Positions 34,389 through 44,093 of a stretch of 64,000 nucleotides of DNA are shown one piece after another; the first letter of the stretch is position 1, and every line of letters starts with the position of its first letter. The stretch is from assembly GCA_041821315.1 (NCBI GenBank), contig JBGUEO010000013.1, positions 45,369 to 109,368 of the forward strand. The letters are read 5' to 3'. The position numbers were made by a program, and so were the translations under genes. The notes under the pieces are model-generated. The model saw only the letters and a program-made list of their open reading frames with translations. It did not search any database and was not told where the DNA came from. Origin of the DNA: DIGJ01 sp041821315. GTDB taxonomy: Bacteria > Bacillota > Clostridia > Lachnospirales > Lachnospiraceae.

Positions 34389-35744
34389 TTATTCGATTCT
34401 TTGTGTATACAGACTAAGTGCTTCATTTAGAACATCTTCAGCAGAAGCAGCACCAATCGATATTTTTACAATGTTAGAAGTAATCACCGCATAGGGTTCC
34501 TGTCCCAGTCTTGAATCCGTCGGTGCATTAATACTAGTTGCCGCATTGGTATACTCTAGTGCGGACATCGCTAAGTCTGTCATACCATCGATTGCATCTA
34601 CCTGAACCGAAGCCTTCGAGATTGCACCACCTGCTTCCCAGTATCTTTGCACTGCACTTTGATTCGTTTGTGCTTCCACAAACTTAACCGCTGCGTCTCT
34701 CTTATTTGGATCTTCCCACGCTTTCTTTGTAATATAGAAACCACTGGAAATACCGCCTACCATTGCACCTTTTTGCGCCTTTTGCCCTTCTATTCCTGGG
34801 AATGCAATGACAACTGTATTTTCAGTATCTGTAATTCCTCCTGCAAACCAGGAACCATCCAACTGCATTGCCGCTTTCTTATCTTTGAAAAGTTGTCCCG
34901 TATAAGCGTCATCCACTGTATCCGTATCCTCCGGAAATGCTCCCATATCTCGCAATGTTTTAAATGATTCCAAGCCGTTTACCCATTCTTCTGGTGCTGT
35001 TTCAGGTGTTGATGCATACACGTCTTCACCGGAGGCATATAACATTAAATATTCCACCCAGTAGTGTGGCACATTATTTAAGGAACAAGCGATTGGGATA
35101 ATCCCATTTTCTTTGAACGTATTAATAGCTGTTACCAAAGAATCCCAATCAGTTGGTAATGCTACACCATATTGATCAAATAAATCTTTATTACAGTATA
35201 AGCCTTCCCAATATCCTGTGGTTGGTACGGCTCTTCTTACTCCATCTGGATTCGTTACTGCATCCAATGCAGAATCCAATGTATCCTGTGCATATTCTGG
35301 ATATTCCGCACGAATCTCATCTAATGTCACGAATTTATCAGTTGCTAAAATGGTGTTTGCCGTTGCATCCGTAAAGAATTGAAAAACATCTGGTTCATTT
35401 CCTACCGCAAAATCTGCCGCAACGGATGCTTTCCAGTCTTCGTCCGAAGATTGCGAATTATCTTCAATTGTTATGTAATCGTATTGATTCCTAAATTCTT
35501 CGTTGATTGCTTCATATACCTCTGCATTTGGGTCTGTTCCACCAAACATGGATACGGTCTTAATTGTGACCGGATTTTTTTCTTCCGTATTATCCACCTG
35601 CGTTGCTTGTGTTGCTTGTGTTGTTTCTGTTTCCGTGTTCTCCCCTGTGTTTGCTGCCTCATTTGTTTTGGATGAGCCACATCCTGCAAGCAATGTGGTT
35701 GTCATCGCTCCTACAAGCAGTAATGACAAAATTTTCTTTTTCAT
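34389..35744 (-). CDS. Extracellular solute-binding lipoprotein, sugar type
   Basis: 451 residues. The signal peptide ends in the lipobox LLAGC, followed by a Thr/Glu-rich linker. The body is a cluster-B carbohydrate-binding protein (DVFQFFTDATANTILATDKF, GYWEGLYCNKDLFDQYGVAL, AAMQLDGSWFAGG, VGGISSGFYITKKAWEDP). A ribosome binding site GAAGGAGG precedes the ATG. It would deliver an oligosaccharide, perhaps chitobiose or another beta-linked disaccharide given the GH94 neighbour, to the two permeases. Confidence 0.92.
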   Translation of the reverse strand: MKKKILSLLLVGAMTTTLLAGCGSSKTNEAANTGENTETETTQATQATQVDNTEEKNPVTIKTVSMFGGTDPNAEVYEAINEEFRNQYDYITIEDNSQSSDEDWKASVAADFAVGNEPDVFQFFTDATANTILATDKFVTLDEIRAEYPEYAQDTLDSALDAVTNPDGVRRAVPTTGYWEGLYCNKDLFDQYGVALPTDWDSLVTAINTFKENGIIPIACSLNNVPHYWVEYLMLYASGEDVYASTPETAPEEWVNGLESFKTLRDMGAFPEDTDTVDDAYTGQLFKDKKAAMQLDGSWFAGGITDTENTVVIAFPGIEGQKAQKGAMVGGISSGFYITKKAWEDPNKRDAAVKFVEAQTNQSAVQRYWEAGGAISKASVQVDAIDGMTDLAMSALEYTNAATSINAPTDSRLGQEPYAVITSNIVKISIGAASAEDVLNEALSLYTQRIE

Positions 35745-35862
35745 TATACATATCCTCCTTCATATGATTATAGTAACGATTGAAATTATTACTATACTCA
35801 TATTATAAGTACAAATCCTCCAAAAAACATTAGACCCACTTGACATTATTTGTATAATCTTG

Positions 35863-37728
35863 CTATTTATTTCTTTTTTGAATCTTTTTCAATTCATCTT
35901 CTACTATACTTCGTTCCTCCATGGAAAGTTTTGCCTCACGCTCTTTGAAAGGAATGGTAATCGTAGAAATCGTAATTCCATCTTCCTTTTGATCAATATT
36001 CAATCCATACTCTGTTCCATATACCAGTTTGATTCGTAAGTTTACATTTCGAATTCCAATCGAAGTATGCTCTCCTTGATGCTTTGGAATCTGTGCATCC
36101 TTATCTTTTAATAATAGTTGAATACGGCGCATCTCTTCTTCTTTCATTTTTTTACCACTGTTTTGGACCTGCAAATAGACTTTTTCATCCTCATGATAAA
36201 CCCGAACTAGTATCGTTCCATTCTTTATCGTCTCTATACCATGAACTATGGCATTTTCTACAATTGGTTGTAAAATCAGAGGTGGTACAAAGATATCCAA
36301 TAAATTCTCATCAACCTCTTTTTCAATTTGGAGTCGTTGACCAAAACGCATCGACATTATATAAAAATATGCATCCGTACACTGTAACTCCTCTGCTAAA
36401 CGGATTTCGTTCACTTGCGCTCGGTTCATTCGATAATCCAGTACCGTACCAAGTGCTTCAATCATCTTTGAAATCACAACATCCCCAGACATCCTGGCTT
36501 GCCAGTTCATCATCTCAAGGGTATTATTTAAAAAATGCGGATTGATCTGTGCCTGGAGTGCTTGTATTTGAGCATCTTTTCTTGCCAGTTTTTCATCATA
36601 TACATAATCAAATAAATACTTAACCTGCGAAGACATACTATTAAAACTCTCCATCAGATAAGTAAACTCTGCATTTGGCATGGTCTCGCCTTCTACTTCA
36701 ATACCGATTTTTCCATCTTCCATTTGTTTAGAAGCCTTAATGAGTCTTTTAATCGGTACCTGTATCTCTATCTTTAGGAAAAATACTCCATATGTAATAA
36801 GCGGAATAAACAAGGCCAGCATCAATCCCACAATGATATATAAGTCATATAAACTTGAATATACTTCTGTCTTTTTTACCCAAAGGATTACTCCAATATG
36901 ATACGTATCATATTTTTTTTGAAACAAATAGCCATTGTATCTTCCTTGATGCTTTTTTGTAAGCTTCTGGCGGCTTACACCATCATAATCATCTAACAAC
37001 TGATCTACTAATTCTTCTCTTGTCTTATCTGGTTTTATATCTTCATTTACAAAGGTAAGCTTACTCCCTTTCTCATCAATGCATACCATCATGTGATCAA
37101 AAAGTTCTTCGGAAAGATCCTGAAATACTTTTCTTTTATTGAGCTCTACCACAAGTGTTCCAAACTTTTTATAATCGTTTGTCGTGTAAAGGTTTCTGAT
37201 AATAAAAATACGTCCTTCGATTACTTTTACATAGGTATAGGAAGAATCCATCTCTTTGATTTTCTCGACATAAGGCTGTATATTTTCTACATATGTATTA
37301 TACAAAGCCCCACTCCTGGAAGCATAGCAGCTTGGATTTTGCTCATTTCGAAGATAAAATGCATATAAGTTAAACCTCTCATCCAGATAAAATTTACCCT
37401 TTAAGCTGCTATTGATTTCCTGTAAATAATTGGTTAACGGTGTAATTCCTTCTTTATGGTTTTTCCATGCGTTCTCCCATGTCTTCTCATAAGATGGTCG
37501 CTGACACAGGCTGACTGCATCATCAATACGTATGGATGCAAACGATGCTATATTGGAAAGCTGATCCGACATAAGTCCTTCTGCCTTATCAATAATTCCC
37601 TCCCGATACGAAAATGTCGTAAAGGTAAAAAAAACTGCAATTGGAACAACCCAGCAAAGAATCATAAAAAGCAATAGCCGTTTATTTAATGACTTTGGAG
37701 CAACTGTATTTTCTCTTCGTTTTTTCAT
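35863..37728 (-). CDS. YesM-type membrane sensor histidine kinase
   Basis: 621 residues. A membrane helix lies at about 18-40, then a large extracellular sensor of about 250 residues, and a second helix near 295-318. A HAMP segment follows (about 320-375). The phosphorylation site is His398 in INPHFLNNTLEMM, and the ATPase domain shows PPLILQPIVENAIVHG and GIGIRNVNLRI. It lies between the mutase gene and the binding-protein gene and should signal to the YesN-type regulator at 31783. It probably senses extracellular oligosaccharides. Confidence 0.92.
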   Translation of the reverse strand: MKKRRENTVAPKSLNKRLLLFMILCWVVPIAVFFTFTTFSYREGIIDKAEGLMSDQLSNIASFASIRIDDAVSLCQRPSYEKTWENAWKNHKEGITPLTNYLQEINSSLKGKFYLDERFNLYAFYLRNEQNPSCYASRSGALYNTYVENIQPYVEKIKEMDSSYTYVKVIEGRIFIIRNLYTTNDYKKFGTLVVELNKRKVFQDLSEELFDHMMVCIDEKGSKLTFVNEDIKPDKTREELVDQLLDDYDGVSRQKLTKKHQGRYNGYLFQKKYDTYHIGVILWVKKTEVYSSLYDLYIIVGLMLALFIPLITYGVFFLKIEIQVPIKRLIKASKQMEDGKIGIEVEGETMPNAEFTYLMESFNSMSSQVKYLFDYVYDEKLARKDAQIQALQAQINPHFLNNTLEMMNWQARMSGDVVISKMIEALGTVLDYRMNRAQVNEIRLAEELQCTDAYFYIMSMRFGQRLQIEKEVDENLLDIFVPPLILQPIVENAIVHGIETIKNGTILVRVYHEDEKVYLQVQNSGKKMKEEEMRRIQLLLKDKDAQIPKHQGEHTSIGIRNVNLRIKLVYGTEYGLNIDQKEDGITISTITIPFKEREAKLSMEERSIVEDELKKIQKRNK

Positions 37729-37770
37729 ATCGATCCCCCATGTAATTCTTCCACGGTTTCCTATCTTTTA

Positions 37771-39183
37771 TTACAAGCAAAGAAATCCTTCATATATATC
37801 ACAAATTTTTTTTGCTCTCAAAAGATCTGGCATCTCACAAAAAATCCGGATCAGCGGTTCCGTTCCAGAAAACCTTGCTATAATCCAGCCACCATTTTTA
37901 AAATACACCTTACATCCATCCAGATAAGAAACCTTTTCCATCTCCTCTGGAAGTTCCGGTATTTTTTTATCAATCATTAACGTTTGAAATATTTCTGCCT
38001 TTTTTTCCTGTGAAAACTTATAATCCCGCTCTTCCATATAGATGTATCCACATTCCTTATGTATGTCCTCCATAATCGAAGAAAGTTTTTTCCCCGTTAC
38101 TGCAATCATTTCAATCAAAAGCACCGCTGCGTATATCCCATCTTTTCCATTGATATGTCCACGGACCGTGAGTCCTCCAGAAGATTCGCCCCCAATAATA
38201 GCACCCGTTTTTTGCATTTTAGAGGAAATATATTTAAATCCCACTGGTACTTCATAACAGGTTTCTCCAAACTGTTTCGCAACCTTATCTAACATATGGG
38301 TCGTTGCAATATTTCGAACGACCGAACCGTGCCATCCTTTATACTTAACCAAATAGTAATATAATAGCACCAAAATATCATTGGGGTGCAGAAAATTCCC
38401 CTGATCATCTATCACACCAATTCGGTCTGCATCTCCATCGGTTGCAACTCCAATGTCACACTTTTTATCCATCACAGAATGTGTAAGAGATTGCAGTGTA
38501 ATCGCAGAGGGAGCCGGTAATTTACCTCCAAAAAGCGTATCATGACGCTCGTGAATGGTACTCACCTCACAACGTGCCGTTAATAAAATCGTTTTTAACG
38601 ATGTCTCGCTAACACCATACATTGGATCTAATACAACTTTCAGTCCTGCAGCTTTTATAGCTTCCATATCAACCGAGGCAATGATATTATCGAGATATTC
38701 ATTCAGCGGATAAATTTCTTCAATATACCCCTCTTCCAATCCAATCTCATACTCGACTGATTTTACCTGATTTGAAGGTACTTCTTTTATATAATCCTCA
38801 ATATCCTTTGTTTGAATTTCATCCGCATCGCGACCGCCGCTCGTAAATATTTTAATTCCATTATAAATAGCTGGATTATGACTTGCCGTGACCATCATCC
38901 CATACGAAAATTCATGTTTTAAAACATAGAACATGATGAGTGGTGTCGGCGAGGATTTATTGATTAAATACGATTTTATCTTGGCTGCTGCAAAAACTTC
39001 TGCTGCCCATCGCATCGCCTCTTTGGATAGAAATCTCCGATCATATCCCATCACAATTCCCTTATCCGCAACACCCTCATTCAGCATCTTTTCTGCCATC
39101 GCCTGTGCAAGAATCTGTATATTTTCTTTTGTAAACTCATCCCCGATTACAGCTCTCCATCCACCTGTTCCAAATTGAATCAT
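37771..39183 (-). CDS. Phosphohexomutase (phosphoglucomutase or phosphoacetylglucosamine mutase-like)
   Basis: 470 residues from the ATG at 39183, overlapping the stop of the GH94 gene (4 bases). The phosphoserine loop TASHNPAIYNG has Ser101. The metal loop is DGDADRIG (Asp249-Asp253), the sugar loop GGESSGG, and the phosphate site FSGTEPLIR. The family converts hexose-1-phosphate to hexose-6-phosphate. Coupling to the phosphorylase gene shows it handles the sugar-1-phosphate that enzyme makes. If that is GlcNAc-1-phosphate, this would be a GlcNAc-phosphate mutase; sequence alone does not settle glucose versus GlcNAc. Confidence 0.88.
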   Translation of the reverse strand: MIQFGTGGWRAVIGDEFTKENIQILAQAMAEKMLNEGVADKGIVMGYDRRFLSKEAMRWAAEVFAAAKIKSYLINKSSPTPLIMFYVLKHEFSYGMMVTASHNPAIYNGIKIFTSGGRDADEIQTKDIEDYIKEVPSNQVKSVEYEIGLEEGYIEEIYPLNEYLDNIIASVDMEAIKAAGLKVVLDPMYGVSETSLKTILLTARCEVSTIHERHDTLFGGKLPAPSAITLQSLTHSVMDKKCDIGVATDGDADRIGVIDDQGNFLHPNDILVLLYYYLVKYKGWHGSVVRNIATTHMLDKVAKQFGETCYEVPVGFKYISSKMQKTGAIIGGESSGGLTVRGHINGKDGIYAAVLLIEMIAVTGKKLSSIMEDIHKECGYIYMEERDYKFSQEKKAEIFQTLMIDKKIPELPEEMEKVSYLDGCKVYFKNGGWIIARFSGTEPLIRIFCEMPDLLRAKKICDIYEGFLCL

Positions 39184-41579
39184 TTTGCACCTCCCATTAC
39201 CACACGAACACAATGTGTGGATTTATCTTTTTGGACTGTTATTCGTTTTACTCGTTCTCCATCCAGGTATATTTCTTTCACGCCCTTCATGACACCTTCC
39301 GGATTCTCAACTTCGATTTCATAAGTTGCACCTCTCCATTCTCTGGTAACACGAAATGCGTTCCATTCTGACGGAATACATGGATTGATGCAAAGCTCTT
39401 CAAATTGCGGCCAAATACCTAACATATAGCGGGTTGCCGAAAAATAAGCCCATCCTCCGCTTCCTGTCATAAAAGGATGTCTGGCTCTTCCAAAACCGCT
39501 ATGATCTTTTCCTATAATAAATTGACAATAAGAATATGGCTCGGCTTCTCTAACTTCTATTTTATCATTTTGATAAAATGGACATAATGCATCATAATAT
39601 TTCATCGCCTTATCGCCTCTCCCTATCACGCATTCCGCTGCCCATGCCCATGGGTTTGAATGCGAAAAGACAGAGCCATTTTCCTTTATCCCTGGATAGA
39701 CTCTCGTAACAAATCCAATTTCATCATCTGTTTTGGTATAAGAGGGTGCATTTAGCATAATTCCATAAGGCGTATAAAGATACTTTTCGACGCTATCCAT
39801 TGCCATTACCCCTTTTTCTTTGCTGGCAACACCAGATAAAACAGCCCATGCATTTGATTCTAAATGTACTTTACCCTCGGTATCTTGTGAGGTACCGATT
39901 TTTCTACCACTTTTTGTAATTCCCCGAATAAACCAATTACTATCCCATAATTCTTTCTCACAAACCTTATGAATGTCCACCAACATCTGATTATATTTTT
40001 GAACTTCTTCCGTTCGATTTAGATGAAGCGCTAATTCAATAAAATTTCGAATTGCCCAGTAATGCAGGAAGGATACCATCGCACTCTCTCCTCCACCTAA
40101 ATTAAGGCAATCATTCCAATCAGCACGCAGCCCTTTGCAAACTCCATGTGCTCCAACCTGCTCTTTTGAGAAATCAAGAATACGCATCATATGTTCATAA
40201 ACCGTTCCCACTCCTCCGTCAGCATAGGTAATCATTTCATTGACAAACACTTCTTCTCCCGTTTCTTTTATGTACTCCACAATTGCAGGAATCAGCCATA
40301 GTGCATCATCCGAACAGGCATCCTCTATTCCGTGTACCATATTTTTTGCTTGAAACATCGGAACCACAGTTGGAGAGTGAAATGGTTTTTGCTTATTATC
40401 AGGTTCAAACCATTCTGGCTGAAACAAATGCAGTCCGTAGCCTTTTGTAGTCAGTCCTCGCAAAAGCTCCACAATTCTTTGCTTGCATTTTTGTGGGTTG
40501 GAATGCGGAATCGTCATTGCATCTTGTGCCGTATCTCGATATCCAAGCCCTGTGCGCCCACCGACTTCAATAAAAGAAGCAAACCTTGAAAACATGACAT
40601 TGATTTCTGCCTGATATAAATTCCAGGTATTAATCATTGTATTCATGGCTATACTTGGGGTTTCAATCTGTAATTTTGAAAACTTATTTGCCCAAAAGTT
40701 TCTTAATTTAGCATAAACTTCATCCACTTTTACGTAATCCGAATATTTTTTTCTCATATTACATCCAGTTTTCCGATCACCTTCTCCTAACATAAAGATA
40801 AGACGTATGCTCTCGCCTGGATTCAAAGAAATATCTTTTTGCAAGCTGCCACAGTGATTATTTCCAAGTTCATGGGAAGCAAAACACGCGCCTTCCATGA
40901 CCGCAATCGGATTATCCTCAGTGTGATATCGCCCAATAAAAGTGTCACGCAGACAATCAAAGCCATCTGGTTCAAAGTTACCCGTAAAATATTGATATCC
41001 AAACTCTTCATAATACAAATCATGCTCAATAATACCGCCTTCGTAAGAAGATCCAGCCGCATAAAGGCTCATCTGGAAATTCTGATTATCCATTAAAATG
41101 TGATGGAATGAAAATTCAAGATACGAAAAAATTTGTAATTTTCTTACCTTATTCGTTGTATTCTTAACCGTTACATCCCATAGTTCTACCGCATCGTCAA
41201 TTGGTATAACAAGCGTTTGCTTTGCTTCAATTCCCTTATATTCACATTCATACGTACTGTAGCTCATTCCGTGTCTACAAGTATACTTTGCTTCCTGCAA
41301 GGACTTCCCTACTGGCTGCCAGGATACACTCCAATAGTCTCCATCCTCCATATCTCTTACATATACATAATGTCCCGGTCGATCCATAGGTAAGGCATTG
41401 GCACGAAACCTTGTAACCCGTTGATATTCGGGTGTCTTATAAAACATATAGCCGCCTGCTGTGTGATTTACAACGGCGCACAAATTATTTACTCCAAGAT
41501 AATTCGTCCAAGACGTGGGAAGATCCACCCGGTCAATGACATATTCCCGTTTTTCATTATCAAAATGTCCGTAATTCAT
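39180..41579 (-). CDS. chbP: GH94 phosphorylase, closest to N,N'-diacetylchitobiose phosphorylase
   Basis: 799 residues, the usual GH94 length. The pattern recalls the Vibrio chitobiose phosphorylase rather than clostridial cellobiose phosphorylases. Examples are DRPGHYVYVRDMEDGDYWSV, FIEVGGRTGLGYRDTAQDAM, YGLHLFQPEWF and GLRADWNDCLNLGGGES. The residues known to shape that active site are present in order: Arg342, Asp349, Trp488, catalytic Asp490, Glu633, Thr705 and Gly706. It would split chitobiose with phosphate to GlcNAc-1-phosphate and GlcNAc in the cytoplasm. Other beta-1,4 disaccharides cannot be excluded, because the neighbouring glycosidase looks cellulase-like. Confidence 0.82.
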   Translation of the reverse strand: MNYGHFDNEKREYVIDRVDLPTSWTNYLGVNNLCAVVNHTAGGYMFYKTPEYQRVTRFRANALPMDRPGHYVYVRDMEDGDYWSVSWQPVGKSLQEAKYTCRHGMSYSTYECEYKGIEAKQTLVIPIDDAVELWDVTVKNTTNKVRKLQIFSYLEFSFHHILMDNQNFQMSLYAAGSSYEGGIIEHDLYYEEFGYQYFTGNFEPDGFDCLRDTFIGRYHTEDNPIAVMEGACFASHELGNNHCGSLQKDISLNPGESIRLIFMLGEGDRKTGCNMRKKYSDYVKVDEVYAKLRNFWANKFSKLQIETPSIAMNTMINTWNLYQAEINVMFSRFASFIEVGGRTGLGYRDTAQDAMTIPHSNPQKCKQRIVELLRGLTTKGYGLHLFQPEWFEPDNKQKPFHSPTVVPMFQAKNMVHGIEDACSDDALWLIPAIVEYIKETGEEVFVNEMITYADGGVGTVYEHMMRILDFSKEQVGAHGVCKGLRADWNDCLNLGGGESAMVSFLHYWAIRNFIELALHLNRTEEVQKYNQMLVDIHKVCEKELWDSNWFIRGITKSGRKIGTSQDTEGKVHLESNAWAVLSGVASKEKGVMAMDSVEKYLYTPYGIMLNAPSYTKTDDEIGFVTRVYPGIKENGSVFSHSNPWAWAAECVIGRGDKAMKYYDALCPFYQNDKIEVREAEPYSYCQFIIGKDHSGFGRARHPFMTGSGGWAYFSATRYMLGIWPQFEELCINPCIPSEWNAFRVTREWRGATYEIEVENPEGVMKGVKEIYLDGERVKRITVQKDKSTHCVRVVMGGAK

Positions 41580-41691
41580 TTTCTACCTCCTAAAATTTAA
41601 AGAAATCATTCTGATTCATTCTAATTATAGGGGGTTCGACTTTCACTTTTGTATTGCCAAGCATGTTATATTTTGTATATTATTGCGTGGT

Positions 41692-43923
41692 TCATTCACT
41701 CAGATATTTCTTGTAGGTATTCAGTACATCTTGATTACAATAAAAGTTGGTTCCCTTCACTTTATTCACCTTATATTCCCCTTTGTAATCATAGTAATTG
41801 ATAAGATATCCTTCTCCATTGCACCCTCCATTGCTCCAACCAATTCCCTTTTCCTTAAATCCTTTTAACATCATGCTAAGATAAGGAAGCAGGGTTTTCT
41901 TTGGCAGGATAGGTCCAAATGGTGCAAATTCACCAATCATAAATCCAACGTTATTATCTTCCGCCAATTCCTTTGTAGGTAGTATACTTTTGTTGTAGTA
42001 ATAGTCAAAGTCCACTACTAGCTCCTTTTCATTAACGGCAAACGTACCTTTGCTATATTTAAGAGTTGGCATCACAGCATCATAGTCTTCATCATATAAA
42101 TCATGTGGATATATACTATATTTTTTCCCCTTTTGCGTAATCCCAATCGACGTATAGCGAATCGTCCCCTCATTACCATTTACCACAAATTCTATCTTTT
42201 TTGTTCCCTCTGGAATTTTAGCCGTATATTCCTTTTGTATAGATACCATATCGTAGTTCGGTTCCTTGTTACTTTTTAATTCCTTTTCAAAAACAACAAC
42301 CCCATCCGCCAGTATGGTGAGAACATTTTTCTCAAGAGCGTATACATCGCGTACATAGATACTTACCGTTCCTTCTGAAAAATCTCCGTCAATTACCAGT
42401 CTACTTCTTTTCTCTCCCGTTAATGTACCTGGAAGATATAGAAGTGGCCAGGAAGGAGCCTTCTTTATCTGCGGAAAATTCTCCTCGAAGAAATCCAAAC
42501 CATAATAGCAAATGCTATTTGGCTCATAAAAGTGGTAGGAAAGTGCAACTCCAAGTTTCGCAAGCCCCTCTCCTGTCATCGTATTGGAATCTACATCGGC
42601 AATCACAACTCGATCTTTACATTCCTCCCAAATAGCATTCACAATTGGTGTAAATACTTTGGTATAGGCTTCATCACTTTCTGCCTCCGGTTCATTCATC
42701 AGATTAAAGCTTAGATATTTATTAGGGATATCCGCATAGCGTTTTGATAACATCTTCCAGTAGTCTAAAACGTTCTTCTGTTTCGTCTTATTCTTGAAGA
42801 GATTCCCAGTCTGGATCTCATTTGGCCATTGGTTTGCCATTTCTGGTTGTCCCTCCATGCACAAATCTATATGTACGTTGTACTGTATCCCCCATTCAAT
42901 TAAACGGTCAAGTTCTTCTAATTGCCTTTCATTCACTTTTCCTTTCGGGAAATCAGGAGCATTTAAGGTACTAAAGCTAAACTGTACTCTGACCATATTA
43001 AATCCATTATTCGATAAGAATTTAATTTCTGCCTCATGAAAATTACGATCCAGATTATTAAAAAGTGCCCCCCTTGATGCCGCTCCTTTATTGGCTGTCG
43101 TCACCCCATTCCATGCTGGAAGCTTCTGATTCGATACCTCAGGAAGAGAGCTTTCCCTTTTCAATAACGATTTGTCTATGGTATTTTCTCCTACTTTATT
43201 TAGAGCTATATATTGCGGTTTTCTTTCTGTCTCCATTCCATTGTATAAACGATAAACTGCCAGTACAGCTTCCGCATAGGTCGCTTTTGCCTGTGGTCGG
43301 AAATGATATTCCGATGTCAGATTCATTAGCTTATAGGTACTTTTCCCGTCACCAAACATGGTTACAAATTCGATGGCTTCTGACGTTGTATTTGTAAAAT
43401 CAATAAACTCTTCCTTTAGCGTTTCAGAAAAATTCCAATAACTCAAATCTAGCCCTTTTCTCCTAGATGTTACATTGTCACTATTCTTAAACCATGAGGT
43501 AACAAACTTTTTATTCAGCTTATCCACACGATAATAGGCAGTGTATTTTCCTTCTTTTATCAACCTGTCAAAATCCATGCCCATGGAATTTGCTCCAAGA
43601 TATACTAGTTCCGCAAGTCGTTGTCTGGTTATAACAGTGTTCTTAGCATTTGCTACTCTCTTGTTCCATTTGCTATTTTTCTTATTTGAATACTTTTCAA
43701 TCGCACTCAAAATCATCTTGCAGGCATCTTTTTCCGTTACTGTACTTTGATAGCTGTTCGTAAGATTTGCAGGAATCACTTTTGCCAAAATCGCTTCCTT
43801 AATTTCCTTTGCTTGATCACTCGATATCCCCGCATATGCATTTGTCTTGGCATTGACTGTTGTCGGCATCGCTAAAATTAAAATCAGCATCATGATAATG
43901 GTTTTTTTTACATTAATTTTCAT
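41692..43923 (-). CDS. Secreted GH5-type glycoside hydrolase with SLH-like N-terminus and inserted domain
   Basis: 743 residues with a signal peptide (cut near VNAKT). The first 230 residues hold two SLH-like modules (for example ISSDQAKEIKEAIL and VITRQRLAELVYLGANSMG). From about 275 a GH5 TIM barrel begins. The acid/base Glu is Glu411 in FNLMNEPE and the nucleophile is Glu665 in IGEFAPFG. These are 254 residues apart, about twice the normal GH5 spacing. A beta-rich module at about 500-640 (LVIDGDFSEGTVSIYVRDVY) is inserted between them. It probably cuts a beta-glucan or beta-mannan type polymer at the cell surface. It lies directly upstream of the GH94 gene. Confidence 0.8.
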   Translation of the reverse strand: MKINVKKTIIMMLILILAMPTTVNAKTNAYAGISSDQAKEIKEAILAKVIPANLTNSYQSTVTEKDACKMILSAIEKYSNKKNSKWNKRVANAKNTVITRQRLAELVYLGANSMGMDFDRLIKEGKYTAYYRVDKLNKKFVTSWFKNSDNVTSRRKGLDLSYWNFSETLKEEFIDFTNTTSEAIEFVTMFGDGKSTYKLMNLTSEYHFRPQAKATYAEAVLAVYRLYNGMETERKPQYIALNKVGENTIDKSLLKRESSLPEVSNQKLPAWNGVTTANKGAASRGALFNNLDRNFHEAEIKFLSNNGFNMVRVQFSFSTLNAPDFPKGKVNERQLEELDRLIEWGIQYNVHIDLCMEGQPEMANQWPNEIQTGNLFKNKTKQKNVLDYWKMLSKRYADIPNKYLSFNLMNEPEAESDEAYTKVFTPIVNAIWEECKDRVVIADVDSNTMTGEGLAKLGVALSYHFYEPNSICYYGLDFFEENFPQIKKAPSWPLLYLPGTLTGEKRSRLVIDGDFSEGTVSIYVRDVYALEKNVLTILADGVVVFEKELKSNKEPNYDMVSIQKEYTAKIPEGTKKIEFVVNGNEGTIRYTSIGITQKGKKYSIYPHDLYDEDYDAVMPTLKYSKGTFAVNEKELVVDFDYYYNKSILPTKELAEDNNVGFMIGEFAPFGPILPKKTLLPYLSMMLKGFKEKGIGWSNGGCNGEGYLINYYDYKGEYKVNKVKGTNFYCNQDVLNTYKKYLSE

Positions 43924-44050
43924 ATAATATCCCTTTCCTCTCTATTTATCAATTTCCAAAAAATAAAACATTATTAACTACATATTATTACAACCCACCT
44001 CACCTATCAAGGCATTTTTGAGTGAGCAAGAAAAGATTCTCCGCTATAAA

Positions 44051-44078
44051 CAACAAAAACCGAGTGCCAAATCACTCG
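44051..44078 (-). terminator. Terminator after the phosphotransferase remnant
   Basis: On the minus strand CGAGTG, ATTTGG, CACTCG forms a 6-bp stem followed by GTTTTTGTTG. Confidence 0.55.
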
Positions 44079-44093
44079 ATTTTCGTACTGAGA

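Noticed and set aside
39180..41579. Calling the GH94 enzyme a cellobiose phosphorylase
   Set aside because: The conserved blocks (VGGRTGLGYRDTAQD, LHLFQPEWF, LGGGES) follow the chitobiose phosphorylase pattern and not the clostridial cellobiose enzymes, though substrate is still unproven.
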